From SZUA-87 sp041687805 (GTDB lineage Bacteria; Actinomycetota; Acidimicrobiia; Acidimicrobiales; Aldehydirespiratoraceae), in the NCBI GenBank assembly GCA_041687805.1, contig JBDNJK010000069.1, positions 1-6,468 on the forward strand: a stretch of 6,468 nt of DNA, in the 5' to 3' direction. Every line of letters begins with the position of its first letter. Within the stretch, counting starts at the first letter, position 1. Positions 1-5,088 of the stretch are shown here, one piece after another. A program made the position numbers and the translations under genes. The notes below the pieces were generated by a model. That model was not told the DNA's origin, did no database searches, and worked only from the letters and a program-made list of their open reading frames with translations.

Positions 1-1107
1 GTTGAGGCCATCGCGGATTGGATTGACCAGCAGAACGTCGTAGCGCCTGAGGTGGGCGATGGATCGAGGGAAATCATTGGTCATGTCGAGTTCCAACGCC
101 GTCCAGTCGGCGTCGCTCCACCGTCTGTTGATCACATCGGCAAGAGTCGTGACCTCTTGTCGGTAGGCGAGGTACTCGGGGAGTCCTTCACGACTTGGGT
201 AGCCGAGCGAACGAAACACCACCCGGCCACGCAGGTCGGGCCGGTTTGAGAGCATGGTGTCGTAGGCACGCATTCCCCTGAGAAGATTTTTGGACAACTC
301 GACACGATCTACTCTCACGATGAGTTGCCGCTGGCCGACGGTGCGGTCGATGTCGGTAACGGCGGCTTGACATGCTTCGCTCTTCGCGTGTGCAGCGATG
401 TCGGCGGGGTCGGAACCCAGTGGCGCTACGAAGGTGGCTGGATGACTCCCGATCGTGTCGATGCTCGACGCCTCGAAATCGGCGGCCCATCGCCGAGTGT
501 GGAAGCCACAAGCGTGGTAGCCGCTCATGCCTTCGAGGAGTTCGGTGGCTGCATATTGAGGGAGGACTCGCATCAGCATCGGCGGAGCAAATGGGGTGTG
601 AGAGAAATGAACGGCGGTGATGTCGGGGCGACGTTCACGAAGCATCGGCCCAAGTAGTGCGAGGTGGTAATCCTGTGCCAGCACGATCGAGTCTGGTGGA
701 CTCTCAGAGGCGATGACTTCGGCGAAAGATTCGGTGTAGGTGCGATACGACTTCCATGCCTCGTGCCATGCGGCGTCGATGATGGGCCTGCGACTCAGGT
801 CGTAGAGGCCGTGGTGAAGGAACCAGAGCGTCGAGTTGCAGATGACGTCGTATGCCTGACGCAGCACCTGAGGATCGATGACGACCGTGCGAACCCGAAG
901 ATCGTCGGCCTCTGTCACTCCTCGGGCGGCAGCGATCCGATCTCCCTCGCTCAACGCTGCAGCGACCCACGTCGTGTCGGTGCCGGACAACAGTGGTGAG
1001 AGCCCGGACACCAGCCCGCCGGCGCCACGACGAGCCGTGAGTTGTCCGCCGTCTTCGCTGAACGAGATCGGTCCTCGATTCGACACGAGCACCAATGGTC
1101 GGTCCAT
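1..1107 (-). CDS. otsA: Trehalose-6-phosphate synthase-like GT20 glycosyltransferase (3' end outside window)
   Basis: This reading frame is open from the ATG at 1107 to the left edge (369 codons, no stop), so its C-terminus is missing. The family joins UDP- or other NDP-glucose to glucose-6-phosphate in the cytoplasm, giving trehalose-6-phosphate. Visible family landmarks are SNRGP near residue 9 with a GAGGLVSG loop at 28-35, NSTLW at 91-95, QDYHL at 145-149, HFSHTPFAP at 167-175, VDRVELSKN at 266-274 (the R...K pair that contacts phosphates), and NPIRDGLN at the very edge (362-369), which matches the RDGMN of E. coli OtsA. Q replaces the first H of HDYHL, as I recall for actinobacterial members. 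The ATG at 1107 is preferred because a TANNNT hexamer sits seven bases upstream; an in-frame GTG at 1116 overlaps that hexamer. Related GT20 enzymes such as glucosylglycerol-phosphate synthase cannot be excluded. The gene diverges from the glycerate kinase. Confidence 0.88.
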   Translation of the reverse strand, partial: MDRPLVLVSNRGPISFSEDGGQLTARRGAGGLVSGLSPLLSGTDTTWVAAALSEGDRIAAARGVTEADDLRVRTVVIDPQVLRQAYDVICNSTLWFLHHGLYDLSRRPIIDAAWHEAWKSYRTYTESFAEVIASESPPDSIVLAQDYHLALLGPMLRERRPDITAVHFSHTPFAPPMLMRVLPQYAATELLEGMSGYHACGFHTRRWAADFEASSIDTIGSHPATFVAPLGSDPADIAAHAKSEACQAAVTDIDRTVGQRQLIVRVDRVELSKNLLRGMRAYDTMLSNRPDLRGRVVFRSLGYPSREGLPEYLAYRQEVTTLADVINRRWSDADWTALELDMTNDFPRSIAHLRRYDVLLVNPIRDGLN

Positions 1108-1114
1108 GTTGGTC

Positions 1115-1120
1115 ACGCTA
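1115..1120 (-). promoter_or_regulatory. -10 element TAGCGT for a leaderless GT20 transcript
   Basis: Read on the minus strand, TAGCGT fits the actinobacterial TANNNT -10 pattern. It is followed by seven bases (GACCAAC) and then the ATG at 1107, so transcription would begin at or next to the start codon. There is no Shine-Dalgarno and no clear -35. The assignment rests on spacing and on the same arrangement before three other genes here. Confidence 0.5.
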
Positions 1121-1155
1121 ACCGTCGTCCGGGTTGGCCTGTGCGACGATGTGGT

Positions 1156-2142
1156 ATGCGAGTGGTGGCATGCCCCGACAAATTCCGTGGAACTGCCGGC
1201 GCGGTCGGGGCTGCTGCGGCGATCGCCTCTGCAGTGCGGTCGCGAGGTGGCGAATGCGTGCAGGTCCCGATGGCGGATGGGGGAGAGGGCACGCTTGACG
1301 CACTCGGAGGATCAAATCGAGTGAGCCTGGTCGCCGGACCATTGGGTCGACCGGTTGAGGCACCTTGGCGCTTGAGTCGCGGCGTGGCGGTGATCGAGAT
1401 GGCGATGGCATCGGGTCTGGTGATTGCTGGAGGCCCGGAGGGCAATGAACCGCTGGAGGCCACAACGTTCGGCACGGGCGAACTCATAGCGCAGGCGTTG
1501 GGGAGCGGTGCACGGCAAGTAATTGTGGGAGTTGGTGGGTCCGCCACTACCGACGGCGGGCTGGGCGCTCTCGAAGCAATGTCGCCATTGAGCCGATTTA
1601 GGGGCGTCGACTTGGAGATCGCCTGCGACGTCGAGACCCTGTTCATGGATGCGGCCGAGGTGTTCGGTCCGCAGAAGGGTGCCACGAGCGCTCAGGTGGA
1701 GATGCTGCGTCGTCGACTGACACGTCTCGCAGATGTTTACTCCGCTGAGTACGGGGTCGATGTCGGCGGGGTGGTTGGGTCTGGGGCGGCGGGTGGCTTG
1801 GCCGGCGGACTCTTGGCGGCCGGGGCAAAGCTGAGGCCGGGGTTTGACCTGATCGCCGACGCGGTTGGATTGCACGACGCGATTGAGACGGCAGACCTCG
1901 TGATCACGGGTGAGGGTCGGCTCGACCCGTCGTCGTTTCGGGGCAAGGTGGTTGGTGGGGTAGTGGAGTTGGCGTCCGCGTCGGGAATTCCGGTCGTGGC
2001 AGTGGTCGGCTCGCGTGACCCATCGGCCCCAGGTCAACTAGAGGTATTGGACCTGACGGAGAAATTCGGTCACGACGTCGCCATGGCATCCACTCTTGCG
2101 TGCATCGAATCTGCCGTGGGGTCAATTATCGACAGGTTCTGA
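1156..2142 (+). CDS. Glycerate kinase (GarK/GlxK family), compact form
   Basis: The product is 328 residues and belongs to the bacterial glycerate kinase family, which phosphorylates D-glycerate with ATP (to 2-phosphoglycerate in GarK/GlxK enzymes) and feeds lower glycolysis. Landmarks in order are ACPDKFRGT at 5-13, VPMADGGEGT at 37-46, FGTGELI near 105, VGVGGSATTDGGLG at 124-137, FGPQKGA at 170-176, GSGAAGGLAGG at 208-218, and ITGEGRLDPSSFRGKVVGG at 250-268. The frame is open back to 1042, but the ATG at 1156 gives the family-typical N-terminus (M-R-V-V-A-C-P-D-K); a GTG at 1141 is a weaker alternative and neither has a Shine-Dalgarno. The protein is about 40-50 residues shorter than the usual 370-380. 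Most of the loss falls between GGLGALEA (135-142) and ACDVETLF (156-163), where the common CDVxNPLxG motif is also altered. I believe a shorter actinobacterial subfamily looks like this, so it is probably functional. Confidence 0.9.
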   Translation: MRVVACPDKFRGTAGAVGAAAAIASAVRSRGGECVQVPMADGGEGTLDALGGSNRVSLVAGPLGRPVEAPWRLSRGVAVIEMAMASGLVIAGGPEGNEPLEATTFGTGELIAQALGSGARQVIVGVGGSATTDGGLGALEAMSPLSRFRGVDLEIACDVETLFMDAAEVFGPQKGATSAQVEMLRRRLTRLADVYSAEYGVDVGGVVGSGAAGGLAGGLLAAGAKLRPGFDLIADAVGLHDAIETADLVITGEGRLDPSSFRGKVVGGVVELASASGIPVVAVVGSRDPSAPGQLEVLDLTEKFGHDVAMASTLACIESAVGSIIDRF

Positions 2143-2145
2143 TAC

Positions 2146-2159
2146 TCGCTTGGCAGCGA
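2146..2159. terminator. Small hairpin between convergent genes (possible bidirectional terminator)
   Basis: TCGCT (2146-2150) and AGCGA (2155-2159) form a five-base-pair stem with a TGGC loop. It lies between the stop of the glycerate kinase and the stop of the convergent membrane-protein gene. The stem is short and has no T-run on either side, so it is only a weak candidate; its position is the main argument for it. Confidence 0.25.
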
Positions 2160-2174
2160 ATGCGGCAGAGTGGA

Positions 2175-2399
2175 TCAGCGGTTGGCCTTGGCCGACACAA
2201 CCCAGCCCGCGATGCCGAGCAGGACCACAATGGTGAGGACGAGCTTCACCAAACCGATGATCGATACGAAAACCCACTGCACAAGGGTGACCGCACCGAA
2301 TGCGGCCAGAGCGGCAACGACAACCATCGCCGGTCTGGGGAGGCGCGAGCGCTGGGGCTTGTTGTCGTCTTGGTTCTTGCGGTATTTCTCGACGGCCAC
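2175..2399 (-). CDS. Small two-helix membrane protein, unknown function
   Basis: I do not recognise this 74-residue protein. It has a charged, basic N-terminus (residues 1-23, rich in K, R, Q and N) followed by two hydrophobic stretches at about 24-44 and 47-69, separated by almost nothing, and a short basic tail (KANR). This suggests a helical hairpin with both ends in the cytoplasm. The start is a GTG at 2399 with no Shine-Dalgarno, but with TAACCT exactly six bases upstream, which supports both the start and the gene. The membrane-protein composition is confined to this frame; overlapping frames give Arg/Pro-rich peptides typical of shadows. It is convergent with the glycerate kinase (32 bases between stops) and divergent from the sulfur-carrier gene. 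No catalytic or binding motif is visible. Confidence 0.7.
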   Translation of the reverse strand: MAVEKYRKNQDDNKPQRSRLPRPAMVVVAALAAFGAVTLVQWVFVSIIGLVKLVLTIVVLLGIAGWVVSAKANR

Positions 2400-2405
2400 A
2401 GGTCA

Positions 2406-2411
2406 AGGTTA
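2406..2411 (-). promoter_or_regulatory. -10 element TAACCT for a leaderless small membrane protein transcript
   Basis: On the minus strand TAACCT fits TANNNT and is followed by exactly six bases before the GTG at 2399, the classical distance from a -10 hexamer to the transcription start. The mRNA would therefore begin at the start codon. No Shine-Dalgarno is present, and no -35 at normal spacing is evident. Confidence 0.5.
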
Positions 2412-2446
2412 GGCGAGACGCTGGAGTCACGTGGGTCGATACCTGA

Positions 2447-2452
2447 TACGAT
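2447..2452 (+). promoter_or_regulatory. Candidate -10 element TACGAT for the sulfur-carrier gene
   Basis: TACGAT fits TANNNT and would start transcription near 2459, giving a leader of about 25 bases that includes the Shine-Dalgarno at 2474-2480. No -35 match is convincing. Single TANNNT hexamers are common by chance, so this is tentative. Confidence 0.3.
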
Positions 2453-2484
2453 CGGTCGGGATTCGATGTCTTCGAGGTGACAAA

Positions 2485-2760
2485 ATGAGCGTGATTGTCA
2501 GGGTTCCAACCACACTGCGGACACTTACCGCTGGCGCGTCTGAAGTCGAGGTCGATGGAGCATCAGTGGCTGATGTGCTCGAATCGCTCGAATCGACCCA
2601 CCCCGGATTCCGGGAACGCATTCTCGATCAAGACGGAAATCTTCGCCGTTTCGTCAATGTGTTCGTGAGCGACGACGACGTCCGATTCATGGATGGACTC
2701 GCAACTGCCGTTCCTGAAGGCGAGACTGTCAGCATTGTTCCGGCGGTGGCGGGCGGCTGA
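2485..2760 (+). CDS. cysO: CysO-like ubiquitin-fold sulfur carrier (MoaD/ThiS family)
   Basis: The product is a 91-residue beta-grasp sulfur-carrier protein. It ends in PAVAGG, the flexible Gly-Gly tail whose C-terminus is adenylated and converted to a thiocarboxylate by an MoeB/MoeZ-type enzyme. It resembles mycobacterial CysO closely along its length: VRVPTTLR at 5-12, RRFVNVFVSDDDVRF at 54-68, GLATAVPEG at 71-79, and the identical last six residues. CysO hands sulfur to CysM for cysteine synthesis from O-phosphoserine, a route thought useful under oxidative stress. The ATG at 2485 is chosen over the open frame back to 2431 because GAGGTGA at 2474-2480 is a near-perfect Shine-Dalgarno and the family N-terminus begins here. 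In mycobacteria the gene lies in a mec-cysO-cysM cluster; here neither partner is adjacent, so a role as MoaD or in another sulfur transfer remains possible. Confidence 0.88.
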   Translation: MSVIVRVPTTLRTLTAGASEVEVDGASVADVLESLESTHPGFRERILDQDGNLRRFVNVFVSDDDVRFMDGLATAVPEGETVSIVPAVAGG

Positions 2761-2764
2761 CGGC

Positions 2765-2784
2765 ACCAAAGTGCTCATTTTGGT
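2765..2784 (+). terminator. Weak inverted repeat after the sulfur-carrier gene
   Basis: ACCAAA (2765-2770) and TTTGGT (2779-2784) are perfect inverted arms around an eight-base loop, starting four bases after the stop codon. The stem is AT-rich and lacks a following T-run, so termination would be poor. It could equally be chance or an operator-like site upstream of groEL. Confidence 0.2.
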
Positions 2785-2812
2785 TGTGATCCTGCGCCTT
2801 ACAGGCTTGAAT
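2784..2812 (+). promoter_or_regulatory. Candidate housekeeping sigma promoter of groEL
   Basis: TTGTGA (2784-2789) and TTGAAT (2807-2812) are separated by 17 bases and match the -35 and -10 consensus at four of six positions each. Transcription would start near 2819, inside the CIRCE element, so bound HrcA would block initiation. The hexamers are imperfect, but the position relative to CIRCE supports the call. Confidence 0.4.
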
Positions 2813-2838
2813 TAGCAGTCGAGGCATAAGAGTGCCAA
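2812..2838 (+). promoter_or_regulatory. CIRCE operator (HrcA binding site) upstream of groEL
   Basis: The left arm TTAGCAGTC (2812-2820), a nine-base spacer, and the right arm GAGTGCCAA (2830-2838) match the CIRCE consensus TTAGCACTC-N9-GAGTGCTAA with a single mismatch in each arm. The spacer length is exact. CIRCE is bound by the repressor HrcA, which is released on heat shock when chaperonin becomes limiting. It lies 40 bases before the groEL start codon. No HAIR (HspR) site is visible nearby. Confidence 0.88.
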
Positions 2839-2878
2839 CGACAGTTGACCCCAATTGGTCTTTGCCTCCGGAGGAACG

Positions 2879-4498
2879 ATGCCAAAGATAATCCAATTCG
2901 ACGAACAAGCCCGACGTGGCCTTGAGCGAGGCATGAACGTGCTCGCTGATGCCGTGCGCGTGACCCTCGGCCCGAAGGGCCGAAACGTGGTCCTGGCAAA
3001 GAAGTGGGGCTCACCCACAATCACCAACGACGGTGTGTCGATTGCCAAGGAGATCGATCTCGAAGATCCCTTCGAACGCATCGGCGCCGAGCTGGTCAAG
3101 GAAGTTGCCAAGAAGACCGACGACGTTGCCGGCGATGGCACCACCACCGCCACCGTTCTTGCATGGGCCATGGTCCATGAGGGGCTTCGCAACGTTGCCG
3201 CCGGTGCCAATCCAATGTCGGTCAAGCGAGGAATCGAAGCAGCGGTCGAAGCCGCTGTCGAGTCGATCCATGCCGGATCTCAGGACGTGTCCGACGACAA
3301 GTCGCAGATCGCCAACGTTGCCGCCATTTCTGCTGCCGACCCCGAAATTGGCAAGACCATTGCCGAAGCCATCGACAAGGTGGGCAAAGACGGAGTCATC
3401 ACTGTTGAAGAGGGCCAGACATTCGGTTTGGAAATGGATCTTGTTGAAGGCATGCGCTTCGACAAGGGCTATATCTCTCCTTATTTCGTCACTGATACCG
3501 AGCGCATGGAGACAGTGCTCGACGATGCCTACGTCCTGCTCGTCGGTTCCAAGGTCACCGCGGTTCGTGACCTCGTCCCGGTTCTCGAAAAGGTCATGCA
3601 GGCTGCCAAGCCGTTGTTGATCATTGCCGAGGATGTCGAGGGCGAGGCTCTCGCCACGCTCGTCGTCAACAAGATCCGCGGCACCTTCACCTCAGTGTCG
3701 GTCAAGGCTCCTGGGTTCGGAGAGCGCCGCAAGGCCATGCTGCAGGATCTGGCGATCCTCACCGGCGGTCAGGTCATCTCCGAAGAGGTTGGCCTCAAGC
3801 TCGAATCCGTCACTCTCGACATGTTGGGCCAAGCCCGCAAGATCGTGGTTAGCAAGGACGAGACCACCATCATCGAAGGTGCGGGAGATGCCGCAGATGT
3901 TGCCGGTCGGATCAGCCAGATCAAGGCTGAGATCGAAAACACCGACTCCGACTACGACAGCGAGAAGCTCCAAGAGCGTCTCGCCAAACTGTCGGGCGGA
4001 GTAGCGATACTCAAGGTCGGCGCCGCAACCGAGGTTGAGCTCAAGGAGAAGAAGCACCGCATCGAAGACGCGGTGTCAACCACCAAAGCCGCTATCGAAG
4101 AGGGTGTCGTCGCCGGCGGCGGCGTCACTTTGCTGAGGGCTCAGGTAGCTGTTGACGATCTTCTTTCGGGCATGGCCGATGCCGATGAACGTGTCGGAGC
4201 GAAGATTGTGTCGAAGGCGCTCGAGGCGCCTCTCACGCAAATCGCTGTGAACGCCGGCATGGAGGGCGGAGTTGTTGTCGAGAAGGTGCGCAACCTGGAA
4301 GGCTCCAACGGCCTCGACGCATCAACCGGCGAATACATCGACCTGATGGCTGCGGGAATTATCGACGCCGCCAAGGTCACCCGTTCTGCGCTTCAGAACG
4401 CCGCGTCGATCGCCGCTTTGTTCCTCACAACAGAAGCAGTGGTCGCCGACGCTCCGGAAGAATCCGGCGCTGGCGGCATGCCAGACATGGACTACTGA
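2879..4498 (+). CDS. groEL: Chaperonin GroEL (Hsp60)
   Basis: The product is a 539-residue group I chaperonin, close to the family's usual 540-548. It forms the double-ring cytoplasmic folding chamber that works with GroES and ATP. Conserved elements are VTLGPKGRNVVL at 28-39, NDGVSIAKEI at 50-59, the ATP-site GDGTTTAT at 85-92, GYISPYFVTD at 197-206 in the apical region, KAPGFGERRKAML at 276-288, RIEDA at 394-398 (D397 matches the catalytic D398 of E. coli), and VAGGG at 411-415. The start at 2879 is fixed by GGAGGA at 2870-2875 and the MPKIIQFDE N-terminus; the frame continues upstream to 2855 but is not needed. No groES precedes it, as for the separate groEL2 of many actinobacteria. The tail has one GGM unit and ends PDMDY instead of repeated GGM or a His-rich tail. 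CIRCE and a strong terminator make it a single-gene unit. Confidence 0.98.
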   Translation: MPKIIQFDEQARRGLERGMNVLADAVRVTLGPKGRNVVLAKKWGSPTITNDGVSIAKEIDLEDPFERIGAELVKEVAKKTDDVAGDGTTTATVLAWAMVHEGLRNVAAGANPMSVKRGIEAAVEAAVESIHAGSQDVSDDKSQIANVAAISAADPEIGKTIAEAIDKVGKDGVITVEEGQTFGLEMDLVEGMRFDKGYISPYFVTDTERMETVLDDAYVLLVGSKVTAVRDLVPVLEKVMQAAKPLLIIAEDVEGEALATLVVNKIRGTFTSVSVKAPGFGERRKAMLQDLAILTGGQVISEEVGLKLESVTLDMLGQARKIVVSKDETTIIEGAGDAADVAGRISQIKAEIENTDSDYDSEKLQERLAKLSGGVAILKVGAATEVELKEKKHRIEDAVSTTKAAIEEGVVAGGGVTLLRAQVAVDDLLSGMADADERVGAKIVSKALEAPLTQIAVNAGMEGGVVVEKVRNLEGSNGLDASTGEYIDLMAAGIIDAAKVTRSALQNAASIAALFLTTEAVVADAPEESGAGGMPDMDY

Positions 4499-4508
4499 AT
4501 TCCGCTTC

Positions 4509-4554
4509 GGCGGGGCCATCGACTCGAGTCGAGCGGCCCCGCCAAAGTATTTTT
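4509..4554 (+). terminator. Strong intrinsic terminator of groEL
   Basis: GGCGGGGCC (4509-4517) pairs perfectly with GGCCCCGCC (4535-4543). The inner loop holds the self-complementary CGACTCGAGTCG (4520-4531), which can stack a second hairpin on the first. The sequence AAAGTA and five Ts (4550-4554) follow. The stem starts ten bases after the groEL stop. It separates groEL from the next gene, whose -10 element begins only five bases after the T-run. Confidence 0.9.
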
Positions 4555-4558
4555 GGCC

Positions 4559-4564
4559 TACTTT
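4559..4564 (+). promoter_or_regulatory. -10 element TACTTT for a leaderless nitrobindin transcript
   Basis: TACTTT fits TANNNT and lies seven bases before the ATG at 4572, so the transcript would start at or beside the start codon. No Shine-Dalgarno is present. The expected -35 region falls inside the groEL terminator stem and shows no match. Because the terminator ends just upstream, the next gene needs its own promoter here. Confidence 0.5.
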
Positions 4565-4571
4565 GTAGACC

Positions 4572-5060
4572 ATGACGAATCAGCCATCCATTCACCCCGA
4601 CTGTCTCGAGTTGGCACCGTTGATCGGCAAGTGGAGCGGCATCGGCGCGGGTCATTACCCCACGATCAACAATTTCGAATATCGCGAAGAGGTCACATTC
4701 GGCCATGTCGGAAAGCCGTTCCTGTCGATGAATCAGCGGACTCGTGATCTGTCCACCGGACTACCCCTTCACGCCGAGGCCGGCTATCTCAGAGCGATCG
4801 GTGGCGGCGCTGTGGAGTTGGTGGTCGCCCAACCATCTGGAATTGTCGAGATCGATATCGGCTCCGTGGAGATCGATGGTGATGTGTTGGATCTCGACCT
4901 GAATTCGACTCTGATGGAGGTGGCGCCGTCGGCCAAGATGGTTTCCGGGGTGAGGCGGCATCTACGAGTGGTCGATGATGAAATGGTTGTCGAAATGTGG
5001 ATGGCAGCGGTAGGCGAACCGTTGACTCATCACCTTCGGTCGGTGCTGAAGCGAAACTGA
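4572..5060 (+). CDS. Nitrobindin-like heme-binding beta-barrel protein (peroxynitrite isomerase family)
   Basis: The product is 162 residues and matches the FABP-like ten-stranded beta-barrel family that includes mycobacterial Rv2717c and the human THAP4 C-terminal domain. Members bind ferric heme, interact with NO, and convert peroxynitrite to nitrate. Visible landmarks are GKWSGIGAGHYPTI at 19-32 (the GxWxGxGxG signature), FEYREEVTF at 35-43, HVGKPFL at 45-51, QRTRDLSTGLPLHAEAGYLR at 55-74, VELVVAQPSGIVEI at 81-94, and HHLRSVLKR at 153-161, where H154 aligns with the heme-ligating histidine of the mycobacterial protein. The length and the start close to the barrel agree with the family. It is followed 28 bases later by fdhD on the same strand; the two may be partly co-transcribed, though fdhD has its own -10. 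The cellular role in this organism is inferred only from the family. Confidence 0.9.
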   Translation: MTNQPSIHPDCLELAPLIGKWSGIGAGHYPTINNFEYREEVTFGHVGKPFLSMNQRTRDLSTGLPLHAEAGYLRAIGGGAVELVVAQPSGIVEIDIGSVEIDGDVLDLDLNSTLMEVAPSAKMVSGVRRHLRVVDDEMVVEMWMAAVGEPLTHHLRSVLKRN

Positions 5061-5076
5061 GTCTCGGACCTGTCGC

Positions 5077-5082
5077 TACCAT
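5077..5082 (+). promoter_or_regulatory. -10 element TACCAT for a leaderless fdhD transcript
   Basis: TACCAT fits TANNNT and is followed by exactly six bases (CTACTG) before the ATG at 5089. No Shine-Dalgarno precedes the ATG and no -35 is evident. Transcription would begin on the start codon, even though the preceding gene ends only 28 bases upstream. Confidence 0.5.
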
Positions 5083-5088
5083 CTACTG

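Noticed and set aside
1..660. Plus-strand and minus-strand frames at 52-249, 188-511 and 325-657
   Set aside because: The minus-strand frame at this locus gives a continuous GT20 protein with all expected motifs to the window edge, so these are out-of-frame readings of it.
1145..1150. GACGAT as a leaderless -10 for the glycerate kinase
   Set aside because: It lacks the first T of TANNNT and is only five bases from the ATG, so it does not meet the pattern seen for the other four genes.
1042..1155. N-terminal extension of the glycerate kinase frame back to 1042
   Set aside because: It would overlap the divergent GT20 coding region, and the family N-terminus begins precisely at the ATG at 1156.
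1312..2037. Long open frame (241 codons) on the minus strand opposite the glycerate kinase, plus two others at 1113-1685 and 1118-1465
   Set aside because: The peptides are Arg/Pro/His/Ser-rich with no recognisable motif, and the opposite strand encodes a clear family protein. They are GC-driven shadows.
2100..2480. Plus-strand frames at 2100-2480 and 2170-2412 across the small membrane protein gene
   Set aside because: No family features; the minus-strand frame has coherent transmembrane helices and a placed promoter element.
2769..2777. AAGTGCTCA resembling a lone CIRCE half-site (7 of 9)
   Set aside because: No partner arm lies at nine-base spacing on either side, and a full CIRCE exists about 40 bases downstream.
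2855..2878. TTG start at 2855 extending GroEL by eight residues
   Set aside because: The Shine-Dalgarno at 2870-2875 and the conserved MPKIIQFDE start point to 2879.
3033..4004. Frames inside groEL on both strands (for example 3033-3620 and 3692-4057)
   Set aside because: They are Ser/Arg/Pro-rich shadow translations of a strongly conserved gene.
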